A DNA stretch of 29,373 bases from DATJWY01 sp035500775 (GTDB lineage Bacteria > Pseudomonadota > Alphaproteobacteria > Acetobacterales > Acetobacteraceae). This document shows, piece by piece, positions 14,973-23,011 of the stretch (position 1 is the stretch's first letter; every line of letters begins with the position of its first letter). Made by a program: the position numbers and the translations under genes. The notes under the pieces are model-generated. The model worked only from the letters and a program-made list of their open reading frames with translations. It was not told the origin of the DNA and did not search any database. The DNA lies in the NCBI GenBank assembly GCA_035500775.1, contig DATJWY010000092.1, positions 1-29,373 of the forward strand, written 5' to 3'.

Positions 14973-16316
14973 TCACTGGGTGAGCGTGATGGCGACACGC
15001 CAGTCCACGACGTGCCCGGGCGCGACGTGGAGATAGGCCCCGCGATCGGGGTCCTTCTGCAGGACACTGGAGGGTACACAATCGACCGCGAGGGGGTCGA
15101 TCGCAAGGATGCCGGCGATGTTCCTGATGGGGACCGCAATATCGGAGACGAAGATGTCGGTCGGATGCAGCGTCCCTGGGCCCGGACCGCCGGAAGCGGG
15201 ATGAAAGATGTCCCGCACCGCGGTCTTGATCGCCCGCTTCAGCGCCGCCGGATCAGCATCGGAGCGGCCCCGCGCCGACAATGAGAGGTTCGCGCGGATG
15301 AAGGAGTCGCTCGGAGCGACCACGATCTCAGCGTGATCGAAGATCGGAAGGTGATGATCCTCGATGCGTAGGCCGACAAGATCACCTTCCACATGCCAGA
15401 CCTGATCGGCCACGACGCATTTCACGTCGCCCCCCGCGCATCGGCTGCTCAGCATGACGTCGGTGATGAAATTGATCCCGGGCACGAGGTCGAGCGCGCC
15501 ATAGACCTGCGACACGAACACGTCCCGGCCGAACGGCCACCCGTCCCCGTCGTCGGACGGCAGCGGATCGAGCAGGCTCCGGAGACGCTCATTGACGGCG
15601 GCAACCACGTCGTCGTCAAGCGCGTCGCCCTCGCGCGCGATCACCAGCTGCGCGGAAACATGCACGTAGAACGGTCCGGTCACGTGCAGCTTGGTGGTCA
15701 GCATGCGCCGCTCGTCGAGAAACGCGAACAGGGCGGCAATCAGGGCATCGCTCGGCTGCGGGTCCACGGGACCGGGGGTGCCCGGCGTCAGCAGCGGCGG
15801 CGGGGGATGCGGATTTGTCCGTTGCTGTGATGGAACGACAACGACGCTGACGTGCTCGGGGCGTGGCTTGAGCCTATCGCTCTCCGCTCCCGCCTCCAGG
15901 TTGCGCTGCGGAACGCAATACGCCCTCGCCACCAGCTCGACCGACGACCGCTGCGCATCGGCCAGGAAGCGGTTGAAGGCCTCGGTGGACAGGACCTCGT
16001 AATCCTCCCTGGTCACCGCGCGGTAGCGCTCGCGGACGGCGAGCACGGCCTTGCGCAATTCGGCGGCGAGATCGCCCGTCTCCCACGCCGGACTGTTCAG
16101 CAGCTTGAGGAAGCGGCGCTTGTTCTCGTCGGTGACCCGGTTCAGCCGGTAAATCAGGATGTCGGTGAGATAGGCGAACAGCTCGACCAGCGTGATGCCC
16201 GGATCGGACGGATTGTGATTGGTCCATTCCTGCGCATAGGTGGGAATGCGCGCCAGCGCTTCGGCGACCAGATCGTCGTAGCGGCGGTCGTCCAGGTTGG
16301 GCAGCTGCAGCGGCAT
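14973..16316 (-). CDS. Baseplate J-family protein (second, shorter copy)
   Basis: This 447-residue protein of the baseplate J/gp47 group corresponds to Afp12/Pvc12-type wedge proteins. The opening LPNLDDRRYDDLVAEALARIP, then HNPSDPGITLVELFAYLTDILIYRLNRV, is the standard start of putative baseplate assembly proteins. The middle (YRAVTREDYEVL, ARAYCVPQR) and the VHVSAQLVIAREG region are baseplate J-like. It sits 15 bp downstream of the larger J protein and 5 bp upstream of the tail protein I-like gene. Two adjacent J-family genes of unequal size are usual for eCIS loci. Confidence 0.92.
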   Translation of the reverse strand: MPLQLPNLDDRRYDDLVAEALARIPTYAQEWTNHNPSDPGITLVELFAYLTDILIYRLNRVTDENKRRFLKLLNSPAWETGDLAAELRKAVLAVRERYRAVTREDYEVLSTEAFNRFLADAQRSSVELVARAYCVPQRNLEAGAESDRLKPRPEHVSVVVVPSQQRTNPHPPPPLLTPGTPGPVDPQPSDALIAALFAFLDERRMLTTKLHVTGPFYVHVSAQLVIAREGDALDDDVVAAVNERLRSLLDPLPSDDGDGWPFGRDVFVSQVYGALDLVPGINFITDVMLSSRCAGGDVKCVVADQVWHVEGDLVGLRIEDHHLPIFDHAEIVVAPSDSFIRANLSLSARGRSDADPAALKRAIKTAVRDIFHPASGGPGPGTLHPTDIFVSDIAVPIRNIAGILAIDPLAVDCVPSSVLQKDPDRGAYLHVAPGHVVDWRVAITLTQ

Positions 16317-16331
16317 GGCGCGCGATCTTTC

Positions 16332-19300
16332 CTAAGGCTCGAACACGAGCTCGATGCTGTGGGTCCCCGAATAGACGAGAAAGCGCCCGGTCTCGCGGCT
16401 GCCGGGAAACTCCTCGCTGGTCTCGACCGTCAGGGCGCGGATGTGGTCGACTTCGGCGATCTCCTCGATGACGCGGAAGATGTCCGAGCGATGCGGTTCG
16501 CGCCCGAATTCCCAGCCCGCCCCGTCGAACCCGCCGGTGAGCGGATGCAGGAATGCCGCGAGCGCGTCCTGCACCGCCGCCCCCACGGTTCCGGCGCCCT
16601 CCAGGGAGGCGAGACCAATCTCCGCCTGCACGTCGACCCGCAGATAGAGCGGCCCGAGCACGTGCACCGTGGCGGTCACCGGACAGGCGGCGGAGATGAA
16701 CTTCTGGATGCGGCGCACGAGCTCGATGCTCGGCTGTGGCCGCGTCTCCCTCGCGTTCGGGACGATGATGAGGCTGACGTGTCCGAGGACCGGCGGCAGT
16801 CGGTCATAGGGGTCGGCCACTAGGTCCCGATTGGATATGCAGAGGACCCGGGCCACGTCAGGAGAGGCAAGGTTGACGAGGTCCTGGTAGTCCTCCGGGG
16901 CGACGGCGCGATGACGATGGCGGATCTCCAGCGGCGCGCGGGCGAGGAGCGATCCCATCGATTCGGCGTCGACGCCTCCTGTGGCGTCGATCGGATTGGT
17001 GACCTTGTCGACGTAGGGAACCGTGGTCTTGAGCTGCACGATGCTTCCGGCGGGCCGGTTGCCGCGCACCCCGCCCCCCGTCTGATAGGTGGCGAGGCGG
17101 ACATTGGCCGAGCCGGCCGGCGGGATCATCCCGCTCAACCCGTCGCCGAAGCGGGTCGAGCCGGTGACGTGATCGAGCACGTAATGCCGCGAGCGCGAAT
17201 CCGAGGCGTAGAAGTCCGGCACCTCGTGCCACGTCACCCAGATCTCGGAAGGCCGGCCGGTGCTGTCGGCAACGACCCGAACCGCGTCGGCCCCTTCGTC
17301 GTCGACGATCGCCTTGAGCTCGTCGCCGGACGGCATTTCGGGCTCGCGCACCGCCAGCACCTGACCATCGAGCACCGGCGTGCGGGTGGTGGAGAAAATC
17401 TGCTCCGCGGTGCCGTCGCTTGAGCCGAGGATCTCGTCGCGAACCGTCACCCGCTGCGTCGCCATCGTGGTGTTCAGGACGATGCGCTCGATGCGCGGAT
17501 CGGCATCGTAATCGCCCGAATCCCAGCGCACGCGCAGCCAGAACGCATCGATGCCGAAGGCGAGGTGGGACGCGAAGTCGGAGAGCGGCAGCAGCTCGAT
17601 GGTGCCGGTAGTGGTGAAGCCGGCGGTCTCGTCCCGTACCGCGAGCCCGGTCCAGCTGCGCCCGCTCCAGTATTCCCAGGCGAGCCGGACCTGCGGAACC
17701 TCGCTCTCCTCCTCGTGCGCGAAGGTCACGAATTGCGCGCTGTACAGGATGCGCTCTGGCGATGCGAGCTGGACGATGCCGGCGTCGCTGGCGCCGAAAG
17801 CCGTGCCGGGCGGCACCGTGACCTGCACGTGCAGCTCGATCCAGCCGTTCGCCGGCACGTCGATGCTGGCGGGCGACGTGGCGCGCGGCGTTCCATCGGA
17901 ATTGACCGCTGTGACGGCCGGTGACCACTGGGTTCCGAACACGTCGAGGGCATAGGTGACGGCGCTCGCGCCCGGATTGGTGATGGTGAACCGATGCGTG
18001 ACGGATTGGCCCGGGTCGGCCGCCGCGCGGCTGACGTCCGGCGCCAGCGGAATGGTCTTTTCTCCGTAGCGCCTGTCGGCGCCGCGGAAGAACATGGCGA
18101 GCGGCTCGTTGGGGAAACCTGTACGCCCGGCGGGAAGCACGAACCCGAGATAGAGGGTCGGCCGCAGGTCCGGCGACGGCTGGAACGGCGCAAACGACGT
18201 CGCGTGGCTGGTGTTGAGATCCGTCAGGTCGGTGAACACCGCATCGTTCTCGGCGATTACCGTTTCCGGCAGCAGCGGCGGATTCCCCTCTGCCGGCCTG
18301 TCCAGATCGTAGGTGACCGTCAGCGAGCGGATCGACGGCGGCTGGAAATTCGGCAGCCGGAACACAAACCCCGAGGCCGCGCCTTGCACTGTCTCGTAAT
18401 GGCCTTCCAAGCCGTAATTGCCCGCCACGATGCGCACGCGGATCCAGAAGCTCGCGTGTCCGTTCACGGTGAAGCTGGCGACGCGCGCCGGCAGCGTGAA
18501 GACCACCGTTCCGTCGACCGACAGCCCCTTGGTCGTGTCGGAGAACGGGTTGCTGTTCACCGTGGTGGCGACCGGGCCCGCCGGGCCGGACGTTCCGAGC
18601 TCGATCCACGACCCGTTCCACACCTCCCAGCGCAGCCTCAGATCCTCGGACGGAACGGCCGGCGGGGGCGTTGCCAGGCCCGACCCCGGCGGATTGCTCA
18701 CTTTGATGTCGAGCGTCACGGCCGCGCCGGAATTCGAGAAGGCCTCGTCCAGCGCCAGCCACAGCGTGTCGTTGAAGCGCGGCTTCTCGCCGAAGGGGTA
18801 GAAGTCCTTGCTCAGGTCGATCAGCCCGACCGCGGAGGAGTAGGCCTGATCGATCAGCAGCCCCTCCTGGTGCAAGAGCACGCGCAGGCCGATGGCGCGA
18901 AGCAGCGGCAATTGCGATGCCCGCACCATGCCGCTGCGGCGGGTGGTCGATCGGGTCACCGGCGTCGCCAGGCCGCAGCGGATCCACCCCTTGGACACGC
19001 CCGCGACCGCCAGCGGCCGCGCCGGCGGGACCTGCGCGAACGCGATGGTGCCGGACTGGTGCAGGTTCCTGACCGCGGCGCTGGCGGCGTCCGACGGGGT
19101 GACGTCCTGCCAAGCCTGCCCGTTCCAGATCTCCCAGCGCAGCACGAGGTCGTCGCCCGCAGGGGCCTGCAGCTCCACGATCAGATCGAGGCGGCTGATT
19201 CCCGGCAATGCCAGCAATTCGCTGTGCCCGACATACAGGACGTGCGACATGCGGCGATTGCCGTGAAACACGGGAGTTCCCGCGCTTCCGGCCGTGAGCA

Positions 19301-19778
19301 GCTCGGCACTGTAGTCGGCGTAGGTGTCGTTCTCGGGATCGCGCACGATGGCCGCCGTCAGCTGCGCGGCCGTCACCACCAGTTCGCTCTCGGTCTCGTA
19401 GATCACCGGGTCCTTGTCGCCCGGCGCCGGCGGCGCCGCGACCTGGGTGCCGGCAGGAACCACCGCATCCACGGGGCTGCCCTTGGCCAGCATGAATGTC
19501 AACGGTACGCGCGCCGGCTGCGGCGGCAGCAGCGCGGCGCCGAGCAGATCGAGGAAGGCGAGGAAATTCTTCTGCGGCACCTCGTTGAGGCGCTGGATCA
19601 GGATTTCCGCCAGGCGCGCAGCGACGCCGATGAGGGCGGCGCTCACGCCGACCGGTTCACCCGTCACCGGATCGACCTCGTTCCAGGCCGGTGCGTAGAG
19701 CCGCAGCAGCTCGACCAGCTGCTGCTGCACGTCGGCGGCGGTGCGCGGATCGATCATGGGAGCGGGGCTCGGACTCAA
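16332..19778 (-). CDS. Large baseplate J-family protein with inserted beta domains
   Basis: At 1148 residues this is the largest wedge protein, in the position of Afp11/Pvc11. The N-terminus (LLRLYAPAWNEVDP, IQRLNEVPQKNFLAFLDLLG) and the C-terminal gp47-like half (HRHRAVAPEDYQDLVNLASP, VLGPLYLRVDVQAEIG) are family-typical. Between them a module recurs three times, recognisable as RWEIWNGQAW (214-223), RWEVWNGSW (383-391) and WEYWSGRSW (701-709), each followed by a strand ending FW(I/L)RVR. Residues about 580-690 look like an added Ig-like domain (THRFTITNPGASAVTYALDV). The TTG at 19778 overlaps the gp25 stop and has AAGGAG six bases upstream; an ATG at 19757 is the alternative start. Confidence 0.93.
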   Translation of the reverse strand: MSPSPAPMIDPRTAADVQQQLVELLRLYAPAWNEVDPVTGEPVGVSAALIGVAARLAEILIQRLNEVPQKNFLAFLDLLGAALLPPQPARVPLTFMLAKGSPVDAVVPAGTQVAAPPAPGDKDPVIYETESELVVTAAQLTAAIVRDPENDTYADYSAELLTAGSAGTPVFHGNRRMSHVLYVGHSELLALPGISRLDLIVELQAPAGDDLVLRWEIWNGQAWQDVTPSDAASAAVRNLHQSGTIAFAQVPPARPLAVAGVSKGWIRCGLATPVTRSTTRRSGMVRASQLPLLRAIGLRVLLHQEGLLIDQAYSSAVGLIDLSKDFYPFGEKPRFNDTLWLALDEAFSNSGAAVTLDIKVSNPPGSGLATPPPAVPSEDLRLRWEVWNGSWIELGTSGPAGPVATTVNSNPFSDTTKGLSVDGTVVFTLPARVASFTVNGHASFWIRVRIVAGNYGLEGHYETVQGAASGFVFRLPNFQPPSIRSLTVTYDLDRPAEGNPPLLPETVIAENDAVFTDLTDLNTSHATSFAPFQPSPDLRPTLYLGFVLPAGRTGFPNEPLAMFFRGADRRYGEKTIPLAPDVSRAAADPGQSVTHRFTITNPGASAVTYALDVFGTQWSPAVTAVNSDGTPRATSPASIDVPANGWIELHVQVTVPPGTAFGASDAGIVQLASPERILYSAQFVTFAHEEESEVPQVRLAWEYWSGRSWTGLAVRDETAGFTTTGTIELLPLSDFASHLAFGIDAFWLRVRWDSGDYDADPRIERIVLNTTMATQRVTVRDEILGSSDGTAEQIFSTTRTPVLDGQVLAVREPEMPSGDELKAIVDDEGADAVRVVADSTGRPSEIWVTWHEVPDFYASDSRSRHYVLDHVTGSTRFGDGLSGMIPPAGSANVRLATYQTGGGVRGNRPAGSIVQLKTTVPYVDKVTNPIDATGGVDAESMGSLLARAPLEIRHRHRAVAPEDYQDLVNLASPDVARVLCISNRDLVADPYDRLPPVLGHVSLIIVPNARETRPQPSIELVRRIQKFISAACPVTATVHVLGPLYLRVDVQAEIGLASLEGAGTVGAAVQDALAAFLHPLTGGFDGAGWEFGREPHRSDIFRVIEEIAEVDHIRALTVETSEEFPGSRETGRFLVYSGTHSIELVFEP

Positions 19779-20170
19779 GTCGCGCTCCTTTCAAGATAGA
19801 ACGGATAGACCAGATTGAAGACGTTGTTGGTGGCGCGGACCTGGTATTCGATCCGGATCAGCAGCGTCGCGCCGTCGGACTGAGGCTCGACCTGCACGTC
19901 GCGAAGATCGATCCGCGGCTCCTGCAGTAGCAGCGCTTCTCGCACCGCCTGCGCGATCTTTCCCGCCGTGGAGGCTGAATTGACCTCGAAGACGAGATCG
20001 TAGATGCTGCAGCCGAATTCGGGCCGCATCACCCGTTCGCCTTTGGCGGTGCCTAGGATGATCCACACCGACTGCCGCACGCTCTCCTCGTAATGCGCGG
20101 TGACGATCGCGCCCGAGCCATCGAACCGGAGCGGGAAGCCGAGACCGACACCGAGGAACGTCTTGGCCAT
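19775..20170 (-). CDS. gp25-like baseplate wedge protein (GPW/gp25 family)
   Basis: This 131-residue protein has the conserved GTAKGERVMRPEFGCSIYDL motif (roughly 41-60), the signature of T4 gp25 and Afp9/Pvc9 relatives. It begins with GVGLGFPLRFDGSG, also typical. gp25 helps nucleate sheath polymerisation on the baseplate. It lies 15 bp after the PAAR gene, and its stop overlaps the start of the large J protein, so coupled translation is likely. Confidence 0.95.
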   Translation of the reverse strand: MAKTFLGVGLGFPLRFDGSGAIVTAHYEESVRQSVWIILGTAKGERVMRPEFGCSIYDLVFEVNSASTAGKIAQAVREALLLQEPRIDLRDVQVEPQSDGATLLIRIEYQVRATNNVFNLVYPFYLERSAT

Positions 20171-20185
20171 GCGATCTCCCGCAGC

Positions 20186-20575
20186 TCATCCGATGAACAC
20201 GGTGCCGACCGCCACCACCTTTCCGACCGGCAGGTCGGACGGATCGTTGCAGGTCTCCGCCGTGTCACCGTTGCGCGCCGCCATCTTGCCGTTGATCTTC
20301 ACCGTCGGGCTGCCGGTCTTAATCGTCGCCTTGTTGGACGGCGGGGTCTGGAACGCCGTTCCCGGCGGAGTCGGGACGTGCGGCGGCGTGTTGTCGGCGG
20401 TGCTGTCCACCGTCGCCGCCGGAATGCCCATGATGTTCACGTTGCTGCTCAGGCCGCCGCTGATGACCCCGGCGAAGGGATGCGGCAGCGGCGCCGGCGG
20501 CGACGACGGCACCATCACGACATGCGTGTCGATCGCCGTCACCTGATCACCCTTCTTCGCCGCCGGCTGTCCCAT
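20186..20575 (-). CDS. PAAR-like spike tip protein
   Basis: This 129-residue Pro/Gly-rich protein has the PAAR-like layout: an N-terminal AAKKGDQVTAIDTHVV, then VNIMGIPAATV, KATIKTGSPTVKINGKMAARNGDTAETC, and VGKVVAVGTVFIG at the end. PAAR proteins cap the spike and may carry effectors, but this one has no extension beyond the PAAR fold. The ATG at 20575 is preceded by GGAGGG. It lies between the gp5 and gp25 genes, as expected. Confidence 0.92.
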   Translation of the reverse strand: MGQPAAKKGDQVTAIDTHVVMVPSSPPAPLPHPFAGVISGGLSSNVNIMGIPAATVDSTADNTPPHVPTPPGTAFQTPPSNKATIKTGSPTVKINGKMAARNGDTAETCNDPSDLPVGKVVAVGTVFIG

Positions 20576-20611
20576 CGTTCCGCCCTCCCGATTGCCGCTC
20601 GCGCGTTCTGC

Positions 20612-21253
20612 TCAGTTGATGTTCACGGTGGAACCCTTGACCGTCATGGTCGCGCCGGACTCCAGGTTCATGTTGCCGCCCGCCTTCACCTGGGTCGCCT
20701 CCGAGGACGCGATCTCCACCTTCTGGGCGTCCAGCTTGATCGTGCCCTTGGGGGCGGACAGCGTGATGTCCTTATCGCTCGTCACCGTGACGGTGTTCTT
20801 CGCGGTGTCGATCACGACGCTGTTCTTCGTGCTCTTGTCGATGATCTCGATCGTCTCCTTGCCGTCCGCGTCGTTGAGCTTGACGACATGGCCGCTGCGC
20901 GACTTGATGATGCGCACGTTGTTCTGTCCGTCGCCGTTGAGCACCGGCGGCGCGTCCTTGCCGTTCCACAGCGCGCCCACCACGTAAGGCACGCGCACGT
21001 CTCCCTGCTCGAACATCACCAGGACTTCGTCGTTCACCTCGGGCAGGAAGCAGATGCCGCGCTGGTTGCCGGCCATCGGCATGGCGACGCGGGCCCAGGC
21101 GCTCTCGTCGGTGTCGCTGAGCCAGGGGAACTTGACCTTGACCCGGCTGAGGTTCTCGGGATCCTGGTTGTTGGTGACCAGTCCCACCACGACGCCGTAG
21201 ATGCGACCGCTCCGCTCCTGGGCCTGTCCGCCGAGCAGATCGAAAAAATTCAT
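20612..21253 (-). CDS. gp5-like spike protein (OB-fold and beta-helix needle)
   Basis: This 213-residue protein forms the needle of the spike. Residues from about 15 to 110 are the gp5 OB fold (YGVVVGLVTNNQDPENLSRVKVKFPWL, FLPEVNDEVLVMFEQGD, PYVVGALWNG). The C-terminal part consists of short beta-helix repeats (KNSVVIDTAKNTVTVTS, DITLSAPKGTIKLDAQKVEI) as in gp5 and VgrG. The start ATG at 21253 overlaps the stop of the late control D gene (ATGA). In Afp8/Pvc8 the two modules are one VgrG-like chain; here they are two coupled genes. Confidence 0.94.
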   Translation of the reverse strand: MNFFDLLGGQAQERSGRIYGVVVGLVTNNQDPENLSRVKVKFPWLSDTDESAWARVAMPMAGNQRGICFLPEVNDEVLVMFEQGDVRVPYVVGALWNGKDAPPVLNGDGQNNVRIIKSRSGHVVKLNDADGKETIEIIDKSTKNSVVIDTAKNTVTVTSDKDITLSAPKGTIKLDAQKVEIASSEATQVKAGGNMNLESGATMTVKGSTVNIN

Positions 21254-22317
21254 GACGCGTTTCTCCGTACCGTGAACTCCGTCACGTAGCCGGCGGCAGG
21301 CGAGTAGCGGTGCAGCGCCGATGTCACGTAATAGGGGCCTCCGAAGCGGCGGCCGACGCCATCGATCTTGATCACCTTGCCGGCGCGGATGTCGGTGCGG
21401 CCGCGGCACAGACCTTCGCCGGTGATCAGCCCGAGCACCAGCTGGTTGAACCGCGCCTTGGCGATCTGGTCGGCCTCGGCCTGCCCGCCGAGCGGCAGCT
21501 CGCTGACGACGTGGACCGCGTCCCCGAAGGCGTCCTTGACGATGGCGGCCCCGCTCATTTTGCCGCCCATATGGGAGATCTCGTCGCCCGCTTTGGAGTC
21601 GCCGAGAATAGCTCGCTTGTCCTTGACGCTCCAGCTCTGCACCTTCACCTCGGTGGCCAGCCCGGCGGCCGAGAGGCGCGGATGGAATTCGAGCAGATCA
21701 TTGGCCATGTCGAGGGTCAGGATCTCGCTCTGGTTGTTGCCGACCGGCTGGAACAGCAGCGTCTTTCCGCTCACCGCCACTTCGTAGCGAATGAGGCGCG
21801 CGCGCGCGCACAGGAACTCCCAGTCGGTCTGGTTGGCCTGCAGCACGTAGTCGATGCTCGTGCCGCTGTCCGTCGCCCGGACCGCCAGACCTGCCTCGCT
21901 CGCCACCTGCGTGGCGATGTCACTGTCTTTCTTCTGGAGAAAGGTGCGCGTCTTGCGGCCTCGCTGCAGCCGGTGCCGGCGGTCGTAGCCCCGCACCTTG
22001 AGCAGCGGAATGCGGCTGGTGAGAAACTCCGGCTCGAGTGCGGTGATCTCCCCGGTGATCAGGCTGCTGAGCGTGCTGTCTCCGCCGAGTTTGATCTCCA
22101 CCACGTTGCCGACCGAGAACAGGTTGTCGTCGATCCACGGCAGCTCCTGCTGCTGCGTGTCCGAGCTGGTCACCGCGAACATGAACATGCTCGGCAGTTC
22201 CACGCTGTCGTCGACGACGATGTCCTCGATGAAGCGCAGGACCGCCGCTGGGACTGGCGAGCCGTTGATGACGACGTCGATCTCGGGAACCAGAGGACCG
22301 CCGGAGCCGTCAGCCAT
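21250..22317 (-). CDS. Phage late control D-like spike hub protein
   Basis: This 355-residue protein is of the phage late control D/gp27 group and forms the trimeric hub at the base of the spike. IDVVINGSPVPAAVLRFIEDI at the start, ITALEPEFLTSRIPLLKVRGYDR, TDWEFLCARARLIRYEV and the C-terminal TDIRAGKVIKIDGVGRRFGGPYYV are typical. The ATG at 22317 overlaps the LysM gene by eight bases, and the end overlaps the gp5 start. With gp5 it equals one VgrG. No extra domain is appended. Confidence 0.94.
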   Translation of the reverse strand: MADGSGGPLVPEIDVVINGSPVPAAVLRFIEDIVVDDSVELPSMFMFAVTSSDTQQQELPWIDDNLFSVGNVVEIKLGGDSTLSSLITGEITALEPEFLTSRIPLLKVRGYDRRHRLQRGRKTRTFLQKKDSDIATQVASEAGLAVRATDSGTSIDYVLQANQTDWEFLCARARLIRYEVAVSGKTLLFQPVGNNQSEILTLDMANDLLEFHPRLSAAGLATEVKVQSWSVKDKRAILGDSKAGDEISHMGGKMSGAAIVKDAFGDAVHVVSELPLGGQAEADQIAKARFNQLVLGLITGEGLCRGRTDIRAGKVIKIDGVGRRFGGPYYVTSALHRYSPAAGYVTEFTVRRNAS

Positions 22318-23011
22318 TGGTCTTCTCCGGCCGGATCTTCGGGATGTTGAGACGCAGCCCGGGTGCAACCCGGCGCGGATCGTCGAGGCGGTTGGCCTCG
22401 GCGATGACGCGCCACTGCGTCGGATCGCGGTAGACCTCGGCCGCGATGCTGCTCAGACTGTCGCCGCGCTTGACCAGCCGGGTGGTGAACTCCGGGTCTG
22501 TCTCGAGCTCGTCCTTGGTCGGATCGAGATATTCGGTGAGGGCGAGGGTCAGGTTGGCACGCACCGGCCGTCCGTCGGCAAGGAACAGGTTGAAGCGCTG
22601 GGTGAGCTGCGTGACGACGCCGGTGAAGGGGAAGTCGGATCCCGGCGGGGTCTCCTTGCCCCAGGAGACGACGCAGACTGGCGGCCGCTGCGGATCGAGA
22701 TCGCGCACGATGCGGGTCAGCTTCACGATCTTGTTCGTGAGCGTGCGCACGTCCTTCTTGGCGTCGTTCGTCTCCTCGGTGGTGTCGAAGAACAGGTCGA
22801 GCGACAGTGACCGGCTCTGGCCGCCCCCGAACTGCAGGGCCGGCGCGTTCTTGCGCCGCTCCGTCTGCCCGACCGCCTGGCTGTTACCGGTGGCGGCGGT
22901 CCACGACACCGTCTTGGTGATCGAGTAGGTGTTGGGATTGAACAGCGCCTCGATCGGGTCGAGGTGCGACGCCGGTTCCGGTGTGATGATCAATTTGGCC
23001 AGGGCCGTCAT
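22310..23011 (-). CDS. LysM-containing spike/tube junction protein (Afp7/Pvc7-like)
   Basis: This 233-residue protein carries a C-terminal LysM domain at about 177-226 (RLVKRGDSLSSIAAEVYRDPTQWRVIAEAN). The N-terminal region (LIITPEPASHLDPIEALFNPNTYSI and SLSLDLFFDTTEE) is typical of the eCIS proteins that sit between tube and spike. In particles of this type it joins the inner tube to the hub. The ATG at 23011 overlaps the stop of the upstream gene (ATGA); a longer frame upstream is shadow. Confidence 0.93.
   Translation of the reverse strand: MTALAKLIITPEPASHLDPIEALFNPNTYSITKTVSWTAATGNSQAVGQTERRKNAPALQFGGGQSRSLSLDLFFDTTEETNDAKKDVRTLTNKIVKLTRIVRDLDPQRPPVCVVSWGKETPPGSDFPFTGVVTQLTQRFNLFLADGRPVRANLTLALTEYLDPTKDELETDPEFTTRLVKRGDSLSSIAAEVYRDPTQWRVIAEANRLDDPRRVAPGLRLNIPKIRPEKTNG

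Noticed and set aside
16858..19113. 751-codon minus-strand frame inside the baseplate J gene
   Set aside because: It is an out-of-frame shadow of the real gene with no recognisable domains.
17994..19799. 601-codon open frame on the plus strand
   Set aside because: It is antisense to the large baseplate J gene, with shadow-type arginine-rich composition.
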